64,000 nt of DNA from contig NZ_AP028068.1 of the NCBI RefSeq assembly GCF_030297155.1, positions 1,488,001-1,552,000 of the forward strand, in the 5' to 3' direction. The notes under the pieces are model-generated. The model was not told where the DNA came from. It was given only the letters and a program-made list of their open reading frames with translations, and ran no database searches. Below are positions 63,811 through 64,000 of the stretch, in pieces (positions within the stretch are counted from its first letter, which is position 1; the number at the start of each line of letters is the position of its first letter). The position numbers and the translations under genes are program-made. The DNA is from Vibrio sp. FE10. GTDB taxonomy: Bacteria > Pseudomonadota > Gammaproteobacteria > Enterobacterales > Vibrionaceae.

Positions 63811-64000
63811 TTGCGTTTGTCATATCCCATTTTTCTTCACACTCTGCTCTTTTATAGCTTCATAGGAAGTTAGTGAAACTATGGTTTTCGAATAAATATC
63901 AGCGCTTTACTGTTACTTTTCTTGGTTGGAATAAGTTTGGATAAACTTGTGAGACTTTTATGAGAATTCAATGAAGTTGCTGATAGATTTGATCGCCATT

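Overview
The window looks like chromosomal DNA of a marine Vibrio, probably of the Splendidus/Harveyi type. The signs are moderate GC, a large secreted chitinase with chitin-binding modules, a NorR/Hmp pair, YqhC/YqhD, a NemR-type regulator, an AraC plus TonB-receptor iron locus, a PhoX phosphatase, and many small GNAT genes of the kind common on Vibrio chromosome 2. The species is an inference. No rRNA, tRNA, CRISPR array, transposase or phage gene was found.

Layout. 1-1403: three GNAT acetyltransferases, the first cut by the window edge. 1544-4152: a DUF1800/DUF1501 (Tat-exported) pair. 4205-5799: a divergent LysE/LysR pair. 5842-9095: AraC regulator and TonB-dependent receptor with a Fur-like box between them. 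9320-13950: an ADP-ribosylglycohydrolase-like gene, then a polar amino-acid ABC importer (ATPase, permease, binding protein, permease). 14206-16432: yqhD and its divergent regulator yqhC. 16692-17423: cupin and small membrane protein. 17424-19309: a long gap with two strong inverted repeats, one a perfect 42-bp palindrome, followed by a protein made of three fused RidA domains. 19536-22920: lipoprotein, GNATs, a 49-residue membrane peptide, a hexapeptide acyltransferase and a secreted hydrolase. 23089-26710: DUF417 protein, a PhzF-like protein with an apparent ATC start, a single-domain RidA protein and a BCCT transporter.

27161-32480: chitinase, a membrane diguanylate cyclase and a YgjV-like protein. 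32749-36618: lipoprotein, D,D-carboxypeptidase, YkgJ protein and LysR/DoxX. 36735-41028: RluA-type pseudouridine synthase, GST, CurA and a NemR-like regulator with duplicated operators. 41261-43792: FKBP isomerase, DsbA-like lipoprotein, OmpA-like lipoprotein and glutaredoxin, all envelope or redox proteins. 43882-47021: norR and hmp with a sigma-54 promoter. 47442-53084: a LacI-ABC importer-phosphodiesterase operon whose last gene keeps nearly all GpdQ metal ligands, so it is a candidate glycerophosphodiester uptake-and-cleavage system. 53242-55862: TDT transporter and ClcA. 56402-58469: a COG0523 GTPase whose 3' end is duplicated 1 kb downstream, bracketing a small AT-rich islet with one orphan gene. 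58652-63706: DEAD-box helicase, LysE exporter, PhoX and YggL.

Cross-cutting points. Regulators tend to sit divergently next to their likely targets (LysR/LysE, AraC/TonB, YqhC/YqhD, LysR/DoxX, NorR/Hmp). Short tandem repeats (units of 7, 10, 14, 16 and 22 bp, plus an 18-nt repeat inside the AraC gene) recur at or near gene boundaries. The most unusual items are the fused triple-RidA protein with its 42-bp palindrome, the GpdQ-type transport operon and the cobW-end duplication.
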